Source of the DNA: Acinetobacter sp. ANC 3781
GTDB taxonomy: Bacteria > Pseudomonadota > Gammaproteobacteria > Pseudomonadales > Moraxellaceae
Direction: 5' to 3'
Length of the DNA: 64,000 nt
Assembly: GCF_004331285.1 (NCBI RefSeq)
Contig: NZ_SJOH01000013.1
Span: 48,120 to 112,119 of the forward strand
In this document: positions 63,964 to 64,000 of the stretch, one piece after another
How positions within the stretch are numbered: position 1 is the stretch's first letter
How the letters are laid out: the number at the start of each line of letters is the position of its first letter
Notes under the pieces: model-generated
What the model was told of the DNA's origin: nothing
What the model saw: the letters and a program-made list of their open reading frames with translations, nothing else
Databases searched by the model: none
Position numbers and translations under genes: made by a program

Positions 63964-64000
63964 ACAACTGTTATGGATACGTTCGGGTCTTATCTTGCGG

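Overview
The window reads as a stretch of an Acinetobacter chromosome (Moraxellaceae, Gammaproteobacteria). The DNA is AT-rich, the proteins look like Acinetobacter versions of gammaproteobacterial housekeeping enzymes, and several gene orders are ones known from Pseudomonas and enterics: yqiA-parE, serB/ahpA, dapA-bamC-purC, ampD/nadC, ubiG-mupP-yciK, desaturase-reductase/TetR, and ribF-ileS-lspA-fkpB. I see no insertion sequence, prophage, integron, CRISPR array or tRNA. This is mostly core genome with a few accessory genes. The species was not determined.

Layout. 1-3.5 kb: a partial ankyrin protein, a RaiA/HPF-type ribosome hibernation factor, a Tsx-like porin, a GNAT acetyltransferase and a truncated phospholipase D gene. 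3.5-12.5 kb: parE, an esterase, a lipase-like hydrolase, dsbB, gshA, and DUF924, lipoprotein and DUF445 genes. 12.6-20.6 kb: DUF2798, argS, a SPOR protein, psd with a rhodanese gene, pncB, dtd, an SCP2 protein and a small membrane protein. 21-30 kb: serB with its divergent AhpA/Smp-like partner, a bile acid:Na+ symporter, pncA, an MFS transporter, and dapA-bamC-purC. 30-36.8 kb: rarA, a YcgN protein, DUF1328, murJ, ampD, nadC and rph. 37-43 kb: a desaturase/ferredoxin-reductase pair facing a TetR gene, dsbA, and ubiG-mupP-yciK. 43-52.3 kb: small secreted RcnB-like proteins, argA, an ssu alkanesulfonate operon and a RutR-like TetR gene. 52.4-58.8 kb: a nucleosidase-like protein, ribF-ileS-lspA-fkpB and a flavin reductase. 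58.8-64 kb: two structured RNA loci around a PQQ sugar dehydrogenase, an ankyrin protein, a HEPN-like protein, an aromatic-acid MFS transporter and a 5S rRNA at the 3' end of a minus-strand rRNA operon.

The main discovery candidate is the pair of RNA loci at about 58.82-59.03 kb and 60.56-60.76 kb. Each has an 18-bp box differing at one of twelve fixed positions from the GacA upstream activating sequence (TGTAAG-N6-CTTACA). In both, the box starts exactly 78 bp before the first hairpin. A -10-like hexamer follows at the same offset. The predicted ~130-nt transcripts carry four hairpins, mostly with AGGA loops, and end in a Rho-independent terminator. Stem changes between the copies are compensatory. 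This is the architecture of RsmX/Y/Z and CsrB RNAs that sequester CsrA/RsmA, and I infer these are the Acinetobacter equivalents. Smaller leads are a second candidate sRNA between purC and rarA, a chain of overlapping palindromes between the SPOR gene and psd, and three DesT/FabR-like operator half-sites before the desaturase operon.

Functional themes: envelope and peptidoglycan (murJ, ampD, mupP, psd, lspA, bamC), disulfide formation (dsbA, dsbB), NAD metabolism (nadC, pncA, pncB), membrane lipid unsaturation, and sulfonate use. All start choices come from reading Shine-Dalgarno sequences and family starts by eye; no database search was run.
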